From: Hermatobates lingyangjiaoensis
Lineage: Eukaryota > Arthropoda > Insecta > Hemiptera > Hermatobatidae
Length of the DNA stretch: 64,000 nt
Direction: 5' to 3'
Assembly: GCA_026182355.1 (NCBI GenBank)
Contig: JAPFBL010000357.1
Coordinates: 186,001-250,000, forward strand
Shown here in pieces: positions 33,957-43,600 of the stretch. A program made the position numbers and the translations under genes. The notes under the pieces are model-generated. The model did no database searches. It saw only the letters and a list, made by a program, of their open reading frames with translations, and was not told where the DNA came from. Position 1 is the stretch's first letter. Every line of letters begins with the position of its first letter.

Positions 33957-33992
33957 ATATATATTGAAATCTACAGAAGTGGTCTAGATGTG

Positions 33993-34289
33993 ATATATGA
34001 TTAGTTGTTTCGTTACCAAATGACTTATCGTGTCTCTACTTGGAGGTCCCTACGGTTTATCATGAAAAGACTAAGGACCTCCAAGTGGAAAGGCTAATAT
34101 CACATGAGAACTGTTTATTTTCTGAGGCAGTGTGAGCCCTCTTAATATTCGTCATGTTGATAGAGGTGACGTCATAGAAGAGATGCTCAAAGTACGTGGC
34201 TTTCATTAGAGCCGGGAATCTACAATTTCAAGCCCCTACTACTCCACACAAGAATAACAAGCAAGTCATTTAGTTATGAAAAACTAATC

Positions 34290-34296
<7 letters not shown>
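33993..34296. mobile_element. Short TIR element (MITE-like)
   Basis: Left end ATATGATTAGTTGTTTCG and right end reverse complement ATATGATTAGTTTTTCAT pair over about 34 bp, bounded by TA-rich sequence. Inside is a GGAGGTCCCTAC../..GGACCTCC hairpin. About 300 bp and non-coding. A TA target is possible but cannot be told from the flanking TA repeat. Confidence 0.6.
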
Positions 34297-34321
<25 letters not shown>

Positions 34322-34350
34322 TGGTATACTTTGGGAGCAGTTTCTTTTAA

Positions 34351-34583
34351 ACATATATCATTAAATAACTTACCTACTTTAAGTCATATATGTTTCTTAT
34401 ATACCTTCTCGAGTTTTTTGATTAAATTTCTCCATCATTCTGATACCATATAAATCAACTCAACTCATTCGGTGAGTTGATTTATATGGTACCAAAAGAT
34501 GGAGGAATTACATCGAAAAACTCGAGAAGGTATGTAAGAAACATATAAGACTTAAAGTAGGTAAGTTATTTAATGATGTATAT
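34351..34583. mobile_element. PLE-G foldback
   Basis: Arms pair almost fully around CAACTCATTCGGTGAGTTG. The foldback consists largely of the PLE N-terminal coding module in two inverted copies; no CTGANGA motif is inside it. Confidence 0.7.
34491..34581 (+). pseudogene. PLE N-terminal coding fragment
   Basis: One frame reads RWRNYIEKLEKVCKK, then HIRLKVGKLFNDV. It aligns with the FRKLEELCKK..AKYGALFN module at 40516 and its relatives, with the same spacing between the KLEK, KK and FN positions. It is open for about 30 codons and then enters a TA repeat, so the LLP part is missing. The mirror copy lies on the minus strand in the other arm. It is too short to be a gene and is best seen as the coding edge of a PLE terminal segment caught in a foldback. 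Confidence 0.5.
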
Positions 34584-34636
34584 ATATATATATATAAATT
34601 TGAAACCAATTAAATGAAACGATTCCACGAACTAAA

Positions 34637-34875
34637 CAAACTATATTAACACAAAAAACACTCAGAAATGAAACAGAAACTTACTACTATATTTCGATGT
34701 CCTCGTCATCAGGAAGATAGAAATGAGTCACTCCGCAGACAGACAAGGACTCAACGACTGAGTAGTTTTCTGCCTGCGGAGCGACTCGTTTCTATCTTCC
34801 TGATGGCGAGGACTTCAAAATATAGTAGTGAGTTTCTGTTTCATTTCTGAGTGTTCTTTGTGTTAATATAGTTTA
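34637..34875. mobile_element. PLE-F foldback
   Basis: Arms run from AAACTATATTAACACAAA to its complement, with TTTCTATCTTCCTGATGGCG in the right arm (CTGATGA mutated to CTGATGG) and CGTCATCAGGAAGATAG in the left (CTGATGA on the minus strand). The centre is AGACAAGGACTCAACGACTGAG. Confidence 0.75.
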
Positions 34876-35036
34876 TATATAAATTTCTATACACTGGCAG
34901 CAGGTCGTCATCTAAGCATGTATATTTCAATATCAGAACAAATTCTACATTCACGATTTTTTTCAGCAATTGTTCTTTTTTTCTAATTAGTTTTCTATAC
35001 TGCAAGGGAATGAAAATATTTATATAAATGTAAATC

Positions 35037-35245
35037 AACGTTCAAACTACAATAACAAAAGAGAAAAAGAACTAAGATCTTTGAACTGTAACAAACAGTC
35101 TTTGTCAGAGTCAAATTCCAACTGAAGCCAAAGATGCAGAAACATCTGGTAAGGGGTGGAGGAAAGTGAGGAGGAAGAGAGGTATTTTAAAAAGTGTAAA
35201 GTGAAGGAAAGGACAATAGTCCACGGGAAAATGTTAGGATAAACA
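35037..35245 (-). mobile_element. PLE-A, long single-arm form
   Basis: The terminal part TTCAAACTACAATAACAAAA and a mutated core (TTTGTCAGAGTC) continue into an interior with GCAGAAACATCTGGTAAGG and GAGAGGTATTTTAAAA. That interior is shared with elements at 53.3, 57.7 and 60.1 kb. Confidence 0.6.
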
Positions 35246-35274
35246 CATTTATCCTAATTATAAACACACACACT

Positions 35275-35275
<1 letters not shown>

Positions 35276-35317
<42 letters not shown>

Positions 35318-35890
35318 TGCATGCGTGTGTGTGTGAGTGAGTGAGTGTTGTGTGCGTGTTTGTATGCGTGTGTGTATATGGTGTGAGAGAGAGTGAGAGT
35401 GACTGTTGTTCCATATGTGGTATGTGTTAACTTTATATATGTATGAGTATGCTGTTTGTAAATGCATGCATTTGAGAGAGAGTCTGTGGTGAATGTGGTA
35501 ATGTACCTGCGAGGGAGAGTATGTGTATAGTGCGTTTGTGAGATGAGAACGAGAGAGAAAAGGACAACAAGTGTAAGAAACAGGGAGGGAGAAACGGAGT
35601 GAGAGGCATAATGTAAGAAGGAAGAGACAGAGAGAGAAAGAACAAGTGTGGAAGAGACAGGAGAAAAAGGAGGAAGAGGAGTGGGGGAAGGGAAGAGGGA
35701 AGGAGAGAGTTTGAGCAAGTGGGATGGGAAGGAGAGAGAGAATGATTATGTAGTGTGTGTGACTATGTGTATGCGTTTGTGTGCGTGTGTGAGAAAGAAT
35801 GCAAGTGATATGTGTGGTTGTGTATCTATATGAGAGAGAGTGAGCGAGAGGTAGCGAGAGTGTGATGGGGGGTATGTGTCTATGTGTGTC
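35276..35890 (+). repeat. GT- and GA-rich low-complexity tract
   Basis: A GT microsatellite (35276-35311) is followed by about 550 bp in which the plus strand is almost all G, A and T (GAGAGAG, GGGAGGGAGAAACGG, GGAAGGGAAGAGGGAAGG). This strand bias suits DNA triplex or unusual structure. All frames here (for example 35254-35718 minus, H/T- and S/L-rich) are artefacts. Confidence 0.85.
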
Positions 35891-36235
35891 TGAACTAATG
35901 AATCTTGCACGTAAATTAAACTCACGTCACTCTTTGAACGACATCGATTAGTGAACTGCATTAGTTTTACTACATCGTTTATAACAAATTGCTCTGTAAC
36001 TAAATATTTAAGCCAAGATTTAATCAAAATTAATAATTTTCTGCTAGTGGGTAACTCGGTCATTGGAACAAATCTATTTTTATTAAAACTCAGCTATAAA
36101 CACATTTTGTATCATAGTTTTTTAGAATATTCTTTATTTTATAATTTTATCATTTCATGATCATATAATGTCCTTGCAAAGATTATAATTATATATATAT
36201 ATATATATATATAATTATAAATATTGATAAAAGTA
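35891..36235. other. Unassigned AT-rich DNA
   Basis: Ends in a TA run (36191-36214). No recognisable coding. Confidence 0.35.
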
Positions 36236-36239
36236 TCGA

Positions 36240-36350
36240 CCGTGAAATAGAAAGAAAACTAAAGTTTATCGAGACTCGGTCAGTTCTTCAGGTTCAAATT
36301 AAACTCTCATTTCCAACATTTCGGTCATTATTTAAAACCTTTTTCATAGG
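36240..36350 (-). mobile_element. PLE-C half element
   Basis: ACTCGGTCAGTTCTTCAGG and AACTCTCATTTCCAACATTTC match the PLE-C arms at 15.1 and 50.4 kb. One arm only. Confidence 0.55.
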
Positions 36351-36411
36351 CAGAAGTATAAATTTTGAAACAGAAAAACTAACACCAATTATTAATCAAA
36401 TATAAATAAAT

Positions 36412-36735
36412 ATATTTGTGGAATTTCAAAAATTATGTCTCCAGACAGAAAAATTTCAATATCAAAACTAACAATGCGTTTCGATCACTTAGTGTTCTTC
36501 TTCAGGTTTACATCTTCACTCTTGAAATCTAAACCTAAAGAAGAAGACTAAATGTTCAAAAAGCATTGTTAGTTTTCATTCATATTAAACTTCAAAATTC
36601 CTATTAAATATCAAATTCATAGAATTTGAATTTCATTCAAATTTATATTAAACTTTTTGTTTTGTTTTGTGACGTAATTTTTGAAATTCCTCAATATGAA
36701 TAAATACCACACTATAATAGATTGCACAAATAATA
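36412..36735. mobile_element. PLE-E foldback and flank
   Basis: On the minus strand the left arm reads AAC, CTGAAGA, A, hairpin GAACAC(TAA)GTGATC, GAAACGCAT, T, GTT; the outer AAC/GTT can pair. The right arm has CTAAAGAAGAAGAC and is decayed. The tail contains AATACCACACTATAATAG. Confidence 0.6.
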
Positions 36736-37176
36736 AAATATATTTGTTAATCAATTGGCAACAACAATTTCAATTATTATAGCACTACCAGTGAAATGTA
36801 ACATCGCTGCATGTTTATCTCCTCTAATTAGAGAAACATTAAATCAGTTTTCAATTTCCCTACAATTACCATTTCATGCTAAAATATGGATATGATTATT
36901 AGTTTTAATTTTATTAAATCCATTTTCTGATCAAATATTTTTTTAATTCCAGTAATGTTAGATTTATAATCTATTTTAAAATCATGAACATTTATTAAAT
37001 TTAATAGTTTGATATGTCCAAATTAATAGTTGATATACATAATACAATCGTCCAAATTATACAGAATATAATATTCTGACACACAAACTGCTTTTTAAAG
37101 ATAAAAAGAAAAAGTCTTTGATATTACAAACAATTCTTATTGCTTTATTGTAAATGAAGTTTCCAACCTTCTCTGT
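36736..37176. other. Unassigned AT-rich DNA
   Basis: No coding or repeat family was recognised. Confidence 0.35.
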
Positions 37177-37250
37177 ACCAGAGCGTTTGGTTTCCCTCTC
37201 TTATCACTCATGAAGATGGTTCAAGCCGAAAATTAGAGACTATAAGTGTG
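37177..37250 (+). mobile_element. PLE-B half element
   Basis: TTTCCCTCTCTTATCACTC, ATGAAGA, T, GGTTCAAGCC, GAAAATTAGAGAC. The core is damaged (CTGAAGA to CATGAAGA). Confidence 0.6.
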
Positions 37251-37258
37251 TGTATTTA

Positions 37259-37453
37259 ACAAGATTTCACAATAAACACGTATTGAAATAACAATCAATG
37301 ATCACACCACAATAAGAAATGAGAAAAAAAACTAAGATTATTCAACCGTTACAAGTTTGGTTGTAATGTTTCGTCGTTTTAGTTGGTTTTGACTCTGACG
37401 AAGACCGCTTGTTAATGTTGAAAGATCTTAGTTTTTTTCCCATTTCTTATTGT
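37259..37453. mobile_element. PLE-A foldback, asymmetric
   Basis: The left arm is diverged at the core. The right arm has GACTCTGACGAAGACCGC followed by TTGAAAGATCTTAG, then CCCATTTCTTATTG, and is truncated before the GATCATTG end. Confidence 0.7.
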
Positions 37454-37597
37454 TTTTTTGAACACTGAATACAAATACATAGAACACAAACGATTGAGCG
37501 ATTACCCTGAATACGAGTACCATACATAATACAATATTTTAATACAATATAACACAATAGGTATAATACAATAATCAATTATTTCTGAGGTAAAATG

Positions 37598-37915
37598 GAT
37601 AAACAAGTAAAAGTCTCCACACAAATGAAGTTTTATTCAACAACAACGCGTTTAAAATACTTTTGGGTTCATCATCAAGAAGACATCAAAGGAAGTGGTA
37701 CTGAAGGGTTGGTTCAGTGAAAACAACTGCTGTGAAAGTTGTTTTCACTGAACCAACCCTTCAGCACCACATCCTTTCATGACTTCCTGATGATGAACCC
37801 AAAGTGTTTGAAACGCGTGGTTGTTGAATAAAACTTCATTTGTATGGAGGCTTTTGTTTGTTTATCCATTTTACCTCAGAATGAGTAAATACCACACAAT
37901 TACGGATTGCACAAC
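37598..37915. mobile_element. PLE-E foldback
   Basis: Arms AATGAAGTTTTATTCAACAA and TTGTTGAATAAAACTTCAT, with CCTGATGATGAACCCAAAG and TGTTTGAAACGCG in the right arm; the centre pairs over GGGTTGGTTCAGTGAAAACAA. The flank has AATACCACACAATTACGGATT, the phrase amplified at 33.2 kb. Confidence 0.8.
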
Positions 37916-38006
37916 TAATGATTTAATAAATTATTTGTTTGAGGCTAATAAAAGTTATGATTATTTTACTTTGTTTCAGGAGAATGAAATAAAATGAAAA
38001 AAATCT

Positions 38007-38008
<2 letters not shown>

Positions 38009-38038
<30 letters not shown>
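38009..38038 (+). repeat. Poly-T run
   Basis: About 28 consecutive T. Confidence 0.9.
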
Positions 38039-38039
<1 letters not shown>

Positions 38040-38496
38040 CATTAGTGTAATTGTGCGTGTCAATATTTTAGATAGATATATAAATGTATCCAGTAAGGTA
38101 TAGCTTTCGCTTTACTGTTGGTTTTGAATGCCGCAATAAACAACTGTCTCGTGTCAGTTGAGATCTAAAATGGAATACAACAGTTGATGTAGGTCTGCAG
38201 GTATAGGGAGCAGGCAAGAGAAAACACACCTCTAGGGAGCAATATACTATGGGTTCTATCACAAAACTGATAAGCAAGTCCCCGGCTCCAAAGCCGGCTA
38301 TTGGCTCCCGAACTGGTTTTTCCTTCCGGTCTTAATAGCAAAGATAGTCTTCCACTATCTATATCAAAAACAAACATTTACTTTCTCATTGTTCAATTTT
38401 TTTTAAGCTAATTTATAATAATTTAAATAATTTATTTATTATCACTTTTTTTTTAGAACTATTGTGTAGATTTTGATCTGAGATAAGTGTATAGAA
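38039..38496. other. GC-richer unassigned segment
   Basis: 38100-38350 is less AT-rich than its surroundings and contains CTCCAAAGCCGGC and TCCGGTCTTAATAGC. Two overlapping minus frames (69-70 codons) show no domain I recognise. It could be part of an LTR or other mobile element. Confidence 0.3.
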
Positions 38497-38580
38497 CAGT
38501 GGTTTTCAACCTTTTTACTAAAGCGGAATTCCATGTAAATATTATACTGGCTTAAGGGACCCCTGTAAAAAATTTAGTAG
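38497..38580 (+). mobile_element. hAT-type transposon end
   Basis: Begins CAGTGGTTTTCAACCTTTTT, a typical hAT terminal sequence, then AAGGGACCCCTG. The opposite end was not found, so it is a fragment. Confidence 0.5.
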
Positions 38581-38730
38581 TCTTATACAAAAAATAGCAT
38601 TTAATAATTTGTAATATATAATATCAACATCAAATATATGTCAATATTATAAACCATACTATACCAAACTATATATACTATACTAAAAAAATATAGTAGA
38701 TATAAATATTTTACATAAAATTCGAAAAAA

Positions 38731-38890
38731 CGATCCAAACTGGACGCAAATCAGTTCAAAAACGATGGAAAGCAACACACAGAGAAAGAGACACACTTAC
38801 AAACTCAAATTTTCGGATGATCGTCTTCAGGAGAAAAGAGAATGGGTGACTAAGCAAGCCGAAAACACAACGACAGGAAACCGTCCCGGC
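38731..38890 (-). mobile_element. PLE-B half element
   Basis: GATCCAAACTGGACGCAAATC, AGCAACACACAGAGAAAG, TTCGGATGATCGTCTTCAGG and GGTGACTAAGCAAGCC match one arm of the 62.8-kb element. Confidence 0.7.
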
Positions 38891-38910
38891 CATATACGAG
38901 TACATATATA

Positions 38911-38960
38911 AAGATTTCACATAAACACGTGAAATAACAATCAATGATCAAACCACAACT
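38911..38960 (-). mobile_element. PLE-A terminal fragment
   Basis: GATTTCACATAAACACGTGA, then CAATGATCAAACCACAA; the core is absent. Confidence 0.7.
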
Positions 38961-39542
38961 ATTGAATCACAACCATGAATCATCCTAATCCAAAAACTAG
39001 ATCAATAATGAAGAATATTTCACGTTAGATTAATATTTGTTTTCAAAAAAAAAAAACAAAAACAAAAGATATAATGTAAAACTTTTGGAAGGTTATGCAG
39101 TTTTTGTTTATTTTTCATTATAGCTGTTAATGAATAAGGTTGTCTACTAGTGTTCAAGAGAAATTTTCATTTTTTTGTTTTAATTCCTCGTATAATTACG
39201 TCTAATTTCGTTTTTAAACAAAATTACATTTATCTTGACGAATTTAAATTATTCAAAAAAAAAAAATAAAATTCTTAAGCATTATTGAGTTTGCCAAGTC
39301 ATGCAATTGCGGATTTCATAATTCTATATATATAACAAATTGACAAAAGTTATTTACAATTGTTAGAGTTCAATTTATTTAAAAAAAATCAATTTGGCTT
39401 CTTATAATTTTTTTTTCATTTCGGCAATTTCGTGAATTTCTGAGTCCAATTTAATTTAACATAAAACCTCTCATGTTCACCCGAACTCTTAAATAATTTG
39501 AAATAACAATGTCAGTTATTATTAAACAAAAAAAATTTTAAG
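38961..39542. other. Unassigned AT-rich DNA
   Basis: Only A/T runs; nothing recognised. Confidence 0.35.
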
Positions 39543-39765
39543 CATTGTAGGGTAAAAAGTTAATGAAATGGTCTCCATATATAAAAATTTAACCGTATAA
39601 ACAACGCGTTTCGAACACGTAGTGTTCTTCTCCAGGCATCAACTACGGATGAGTGTCTGTGGTTCAAAACTCTGTAGTTTGTACCACAGACACCCTGTCT
39701 GGAGACCATTTCATTAGCTTTTCACCATACAATGAGTAAATACTACATAATAACTGATTGCACTA
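39543..39765. mobile_element. PLE-E foldback
   Basis: Arms GGGTAAAAAGTTAATGAAATG and CATTTCATTAGCTTTTCACC. On the minus strand, CTGGAGA, A, perfect hairpin GAACAC(TAC)GTGTTC, GAAACGCGT. The centre carries TGGTTCAAAACTC and a GTACCACAGACACC partner. Confidence 0.7.
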
Positions 39766-40356
39766 CTTTAGAATTTGTAAGAATCATGGTATATTGCATA
39801 TCCTCTGCATACCATTCCATATACTTATACGTATATACGTATACCATCATTATCAATTTTTTCCCTAATTTTGACAATTTATGAATTTTTAGGTAATTTT
39901 TTTTGCAGAAAACCGATTATATTCATACTAATTTGTAAATAATTTGATAGTTGCAATAAAATAGATCATATAACATTACATAACTATTTTAAGTTTTAAT
40001 TTAAATTAGTTTCATTCGATGTAATTCGAAATAATTGCCCCATTATAATTGCTTGTCATCACCTAATTGATTTCATTTGTTTTGTTCAATTTTAGTAGAG
40101 GATGATACTGAATTTATTTAATTGGTGAAATTAGAAACATAATCCAATCATTAACTAAAATATAAGCATTTCTAAATCAAGTAATATGTTTCTCTTATTA
40201 ATAAAATATTATGGAAATAACTCTTCTCTATTTATAATTTGTTTTGTTATCAGTTGATAATTATTCACCCCTATTAATATATATGTTTAATTCTAACAAG
40301 TTTTAATGGAATTAAGTATGACTAAATATTCCTAATAATATTATATAGCGTATAGG
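39766..40356. other. Unassigned AT-rich DNA
   Basis: No coding; contains a TATACGTATATACGTATA palindrome near 39826. Confidence 0.35.
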
Positions 40357-40357
40357 T

Positions 40358-40424
<67 letters not shown>

Positions 40425-40427
40425 AGT
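40357..40427 (+). repeat. (GA)n microsatellite
   Basis: About 34 GA units with one interruption, followed by a TA run. The minus-strand S/L-rich frame here is an artefact. Confidence 0.95.
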
Positions 40428-40515
40428 AATATATATATATATATATATATATAAACTAACAATCCTATTATTATTCTCATTATTGTCCTGATGATTAATG
40501 TGGTACATTCGAAGC

Positions 40516-40641
40516 ATGCCGACTAGCAATATTGGTGATAAGCTTTATAGTTTTAATGAAGAGACGAGGAAGGAATTCCGGAAACTGGAGGAATTGTGTA
40601 AGAAACAGATACAAGCAAAATATGGGGCGTTATTTAACTAT
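40516..40641 (+). pseudogene. PLE open frame start, N-terminal module
   Basis: The ATG at 40516 lies 26 bp after the CTGATGA motif. The frame reads MPTSNIGDKLYSFNEE, FRKLEELCKKQIQ and AKYGALFNY before running into a TA repeat. A start with the same I-G-D spacing occurs at 47433 on the minus strand (MSTIGDVFC..FRKIEKF..AKFGVIFNN), which supports this ATG as the family's start. The module is basic and probably binds nucleic acid (inference). It is truncated by the repeat and later insertions, so no product is expected. The open frame extends to 40737 only because TA repeats encode I/Y. Confidence 0.55.
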
Positions 40642-40682
40642 ATATATGTATATATATATATATATTATATATATATATATAT

Positions 40683-40736
<54 letters not shown>
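40636..40736. repeat. (TA)n with short interruptions
   Basis: TA runs broken by a TATTATA and a CACACACA patch. It produces spurious I/Y-rich frames on both strands. Confidence 0.9.
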
Positions 40737-40738
<2 letters not shown>

Positions 40739-40961
40739 ATATCACATAAACACGTGAAATAACAATCAACGATCAAACGGCAATACAAAATGGGAAAAAA
40801 AGACGAAGATCTTTTAACCATAACAAGCGGTCTTCGTCAGAGTCAAAAACTCAACTGAAACTCAAAAACCAACTGGGGTTTTTGACTCTGACGAAGACCG
40901 CTTGTTATGGTTGAAAGATCTTAGTCTTGTTTTCCCATTTCTTATTGTGGTTTGATCATTG
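40736..40961. mobile_element. PLE-A foldback
   Basis: Starts GATATCACATAAACACGTG, with both cores present and a centre AACTGAAACTCAAAAACCAAC. It interrupts the decayed PLE. Confidence 0.8.
40884..40926 (+). ncRNA. Hammerhead-like motif, PLE-A
   Basis: GACT, CTGACGA, A, hairpin GACCG(CTTGTTA)TGGTT, GAA, AGATCT, T, AGTC. Stem I GACT/AGTC is perfect. AGATCT is self-complementary and can form a 2-bp stem III or pair in a dimer. Stem II has weak outer pairs. Confidence 0.4.
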
Positions 40962-41389
40962 TTTACATAGTAGTATATACACTTTTACAACTTCACATGC
41001 ATCATGTTTATAACAGAATTTTACAAATTAAATGCTAATTACAATTATTCATGAATATACAAAGTATTATTCAATCAAAATAGTTTTTTTTTTAATTTAT
41101 AATTAAGAGGTGATAATAGCTTTCCTGACTATGTAAACTTATTGTGGTCACAATGCACTCCTGGGGGTGAATTTCACCCTCATTGATAACCTCTAGTATA
41201 GTGCTTCAGTTTTGCTCCTATAAGAGTCTTGATTACGCTTCATGCAATTTGTAACTGAAAGACACTAATGATGATTTAACATCTATATTCAGAGGGGTTA
41301 ATTATGATTTTATTAAAGATATATGTCCCTAATTCTCACCAGATTAATTTATTTATTTTACAAACAAAATAGGAATACGACACTAAAAC

Positions 41390-42130
41390 TGAATTTACAA
41401 AAGCAGAGAAATCGTTATTAACCACAGTAAATTATATTAATAAAATAATTAACTAATGATACACAGATTTATAAACTTCACAGTAAAAAAATGTTTACAA
41501 AGAATTAATCTTTTAATCAATAAAAGATTGAAATTCTTTTTAAAAAAATAATAAAGAAGTTATACTCTGATTTATGTCTAAACCTGTTTCACTGCATGAT
41601 GTTATTAAAACACATAAAGTTAATTTTCCAGCATACCCAATTGTTAGCTCCATTGAGCCGGTTATTTATAAACTTTCCGAATAGTTGCTTCGCATATTAA
41701 CTTCCTTGGTTGGTTCCATTTCAGACACAAATATTAAAAACAATATTGATGTTATTGACTAACATTAAAACATTTGAGTTAATAATTAATTGTTATTAAA
41801 TTTTTATGCTAAGTCTCTTTTCACTAATATCTTGGTTAATTATTTGTTTAATATTTTGGAAACTAAATTAAGAGCCAAGAAGACAGCTCTATCAATAAAA
41901 ATCTCTGACTTTGTTAATCTTTTTAAGTTTTCTGCCTTTTATTTTTAATTTTATTTTAATAATAAATTTTACAAACATAAATTGTTATTATCTATAGTAA
42001 ACTATTTCTCCTGTTATAAAATGTGGATATATTTTTGACACATACCTTGTTATGTCTATGCTATTCTCTGCTCTTGACCAAATAATAAAAATGTGTACTT
42101 TTTCATGTGGATATTTTTATATTTTTTGTT
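41390..42130 (+). pseudogene. PLE reverse transcriptase relic
   Basis: In one frame, over nearly 400 bp, I read VIKTHKVNFPAYPIVSS (about 41601), YKLSE, AKSLFTNILVN (41805) and FNNKFYKHK (41955). These match the order of PLE-type RT: a K-x-H-K segment, R/Y-PIVSS, YKL, D-x-SLFTN (motif A region) and FNNKFYKQ before motif B. Upstream, DTQIYKLHSKK fits the usual NDT..Y..L segment. A later VDIFIF at about 42107, in a shifted frame, may be what remains of Y-x-DD. Stops interrupt it repeatedly (for example after YKLSE), and the first catalytic Asp has been lost (YAKSLF). It is inactive. The match comes from knowledge of the family, not from a search. Confidence 0.65.
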
Positions 42131-42425
42131 AATACTTTTTTATTTGTAACGTCCGTTTTACAAATAAACATTGCATGCAAACGAATGATCCTAGTAATGC
42201 ATCCTTTTCACTCAATGAGTTGACATGTAGGCAGAAAAGAAAGCAAGGTTCTCTATTGTATATATAGATGCCGTATTTATGTATACAACTATATATACAG
42301 TTACCTATTGTATATATATAGAACGTATAGTTATCTATTTTATATATAGATGCCGTATCTATATATACATCTACATATACAGTTATCTATACAGTATCTA
42401 TATATTATTCTGTTATACAGTTATC

Positions 42426-42426
<1 letters not shown>

Positions 42427-42465
<39 letters not shown>
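42427..42465. repeat. (TA)n microsatellite
   Basis: Lies within the minisatellite and abuts the PLE-A element at 42466. Confidence 0.95.
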
Positions 42466-42468
<3 letters not shown>

Positions 42469-42588
42469 AAAACCACAATAAGAAAATGGGAAAACAAGAC
42501 TAAGATCTTAGTTTTGTTTACCCATTTACTTATTGTGGTTTGATCATTGATTGTTATTTCACGTGTTTATGTGAAATCTTTGTATATA
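42466..42588. mobile_element. PLE-A foldback, core deleted
   Basis: GATAAAACCACAATAAG, CTAAGATCTTAG (the two arms now meet here) and the CACGTGTTTATGTG tail. Both CTGACGA cores are missing. Confidence 0.75.
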
Positions 42589-42882
42589 TATCTATGTATA
42601 CAACTACATAGACAGTTATCTATACTGTATCTATATATGTCACAGTTATACAGCTATCTATTGTATATATAGATACCGTATCTATGTATGCAACTACATG
42701 GACAGTTATCCGTACAGTATCTATACATTACACAGTTCTACAGTTATATATTGTATATATAGATACCGTATCTATGTATACAACTACATATACAGTTATC
42801 TATACAGTATCTATACATTACACAGTTCTACAGTTATCTGTTGTATATATAGACACCGTATCTACGTATACAACTACTGAAT

Positions 42883-43107
42883 GATCAAACCACAATATGA
42901 AATGGGAAAACAAGACTAAGATCTTTCAACCGTAACAAGCAGTCTTGGTCAAAAACCCCAGTTGGTTTTTGAGTTTCAGTTGGGTTTTTGACTCTGACGA
43001 AGACCGCTTATTACGGTTAAAAGATCTTAGTCTTGTTTTCCCATTTTCATATTGTGGTTTTTGATCATTGATTGTTATTTCACGTGTTTATGTGAAAATC
43101 TTTTTAT
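42883..43107. mobile_element. PLE-A foldback
   Basis: The right core at about 42990-43032 has GACT, CTGACGA and AGTC, but GAAA is changed to AAAA; the left core lost its CTGACGA (CTTGGTCAAAAACC). The loop contains GTTGGTTTTTGAGTTTCAG. Confidence 0.8.
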
Positions 43108-43186
43108 CGATGTATACAACTACATATACAGTTGTAATTACTTCAACAAAGTTTGCTAACAAAATATACGTCAATACTATAATACA

Positions 43187-43600
43187 AACCCGATTAATAA
43201 CAAATTTAATTGTTTTATAATATCTTAACTGATTAGACTTCCTTGACTAGATCAAAATCTGACTTAAATAGAGTTTTTTCTTAAAATAATACCGTAGATA
43301 ATTTCTTAATTAAAAACTATCCTAAGCAACTGAAGTATAGTGGCATTTTTAAAATTCCGTGTGAATGTTGTCATATGGTATTCATTAGTTGTACTGGAAA
43401 ATCATTAAAATCGCGCGTTAAGCAACATTAATACTCCGTAATTAACAATAATTGCTTTATTTATGCTTATAAATAATAACAGTCATGATATAAATTGGAC
43501 AGAAGATTATTGGCGTAACGTATGAATTATTGATATTGTTAATACAAATCATCGAGTCTTTCTTAAATATTATTGAAACTTAATAATTAAAAAATTGCGC
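43187..43600 (+). pseudogene. PLE GIY-YIG endonuclease relic
   Basis: At 43339-43430 the frame reads SGIFKIPCECCHMVFIS, then CTGKSLKSRVKQH, matching the PLE endonuclease pattern GIY-K-I-x-C .. VYIG-x-TGR-S-L-x-x-R-x-x-EH. Here GIF and VFIS stand in for GIY and YIG. Further on DINWTEDYWRN, then IIDIVNTNHRVFLKYY, fits the following conserved segment, but the usual catalytic Glu region is not clear. The linker before it (NPINNKFNCFII) matches the NPIN.KL.CF.I segment that precedes the domain. Stops after the H of KQH and elsewhere make it non-functional. Confidence 0.7.

Larger units (their letters stand above)
42250..43145 (+). repeat. 90-bp minisatellite, interrupted twice
   Basis: TTGTATATATAGATACCGTA starts at 42661 and 42751 and, with one change, at 42841, exactly 90 bp apart; diverged units extend left to about 42250. 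Ninety is a multiple of 3, so the frames at 42684-42884 are repeat artefacts. Two PLE-A elements split the array, with a unit fragment (GTATACAACTACATATACAG) after the second. Confidence 0.8.
40470..43600 (+). mobile_element. Decayed Penelope-like element with coding relics
   Basis: From left to right: a CTGATGA / AATGT(GGT)ACATT / CGAAG motif at 40490-40515, an N-terminal coding module (40516-40641), a PLE-A foldback and TA run inserted, RT relics (41390-42130), a 90-bp minisatellite with two further PLE-A insertions (42250-43145), and GIY-YIG endonuclease relics (43187-43600). All coding parts lie on the plus strand in the order expected of a PLE with an endonuclease domain. Many stops and frame changes show it is long dead. 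That all parts stem from one insertion is inferred from order and orientation. Confidence 0.65.

Noticed and set aside
35254..35718. 154-codon minus-strand frame
   Set aside because: Low-complexity S/L and H/T translation of GT and GA repeats.
38068..38377. Two overlapping 70-codon minus frames
   Set aside because: The segment is GC-richer than its surroundings but no domain or motif could be named.
42279..42884. I/Y-rich frames over the minisatellite
   Set aside because: The 90-bp period keeps the frame open; the product is repeat translation.
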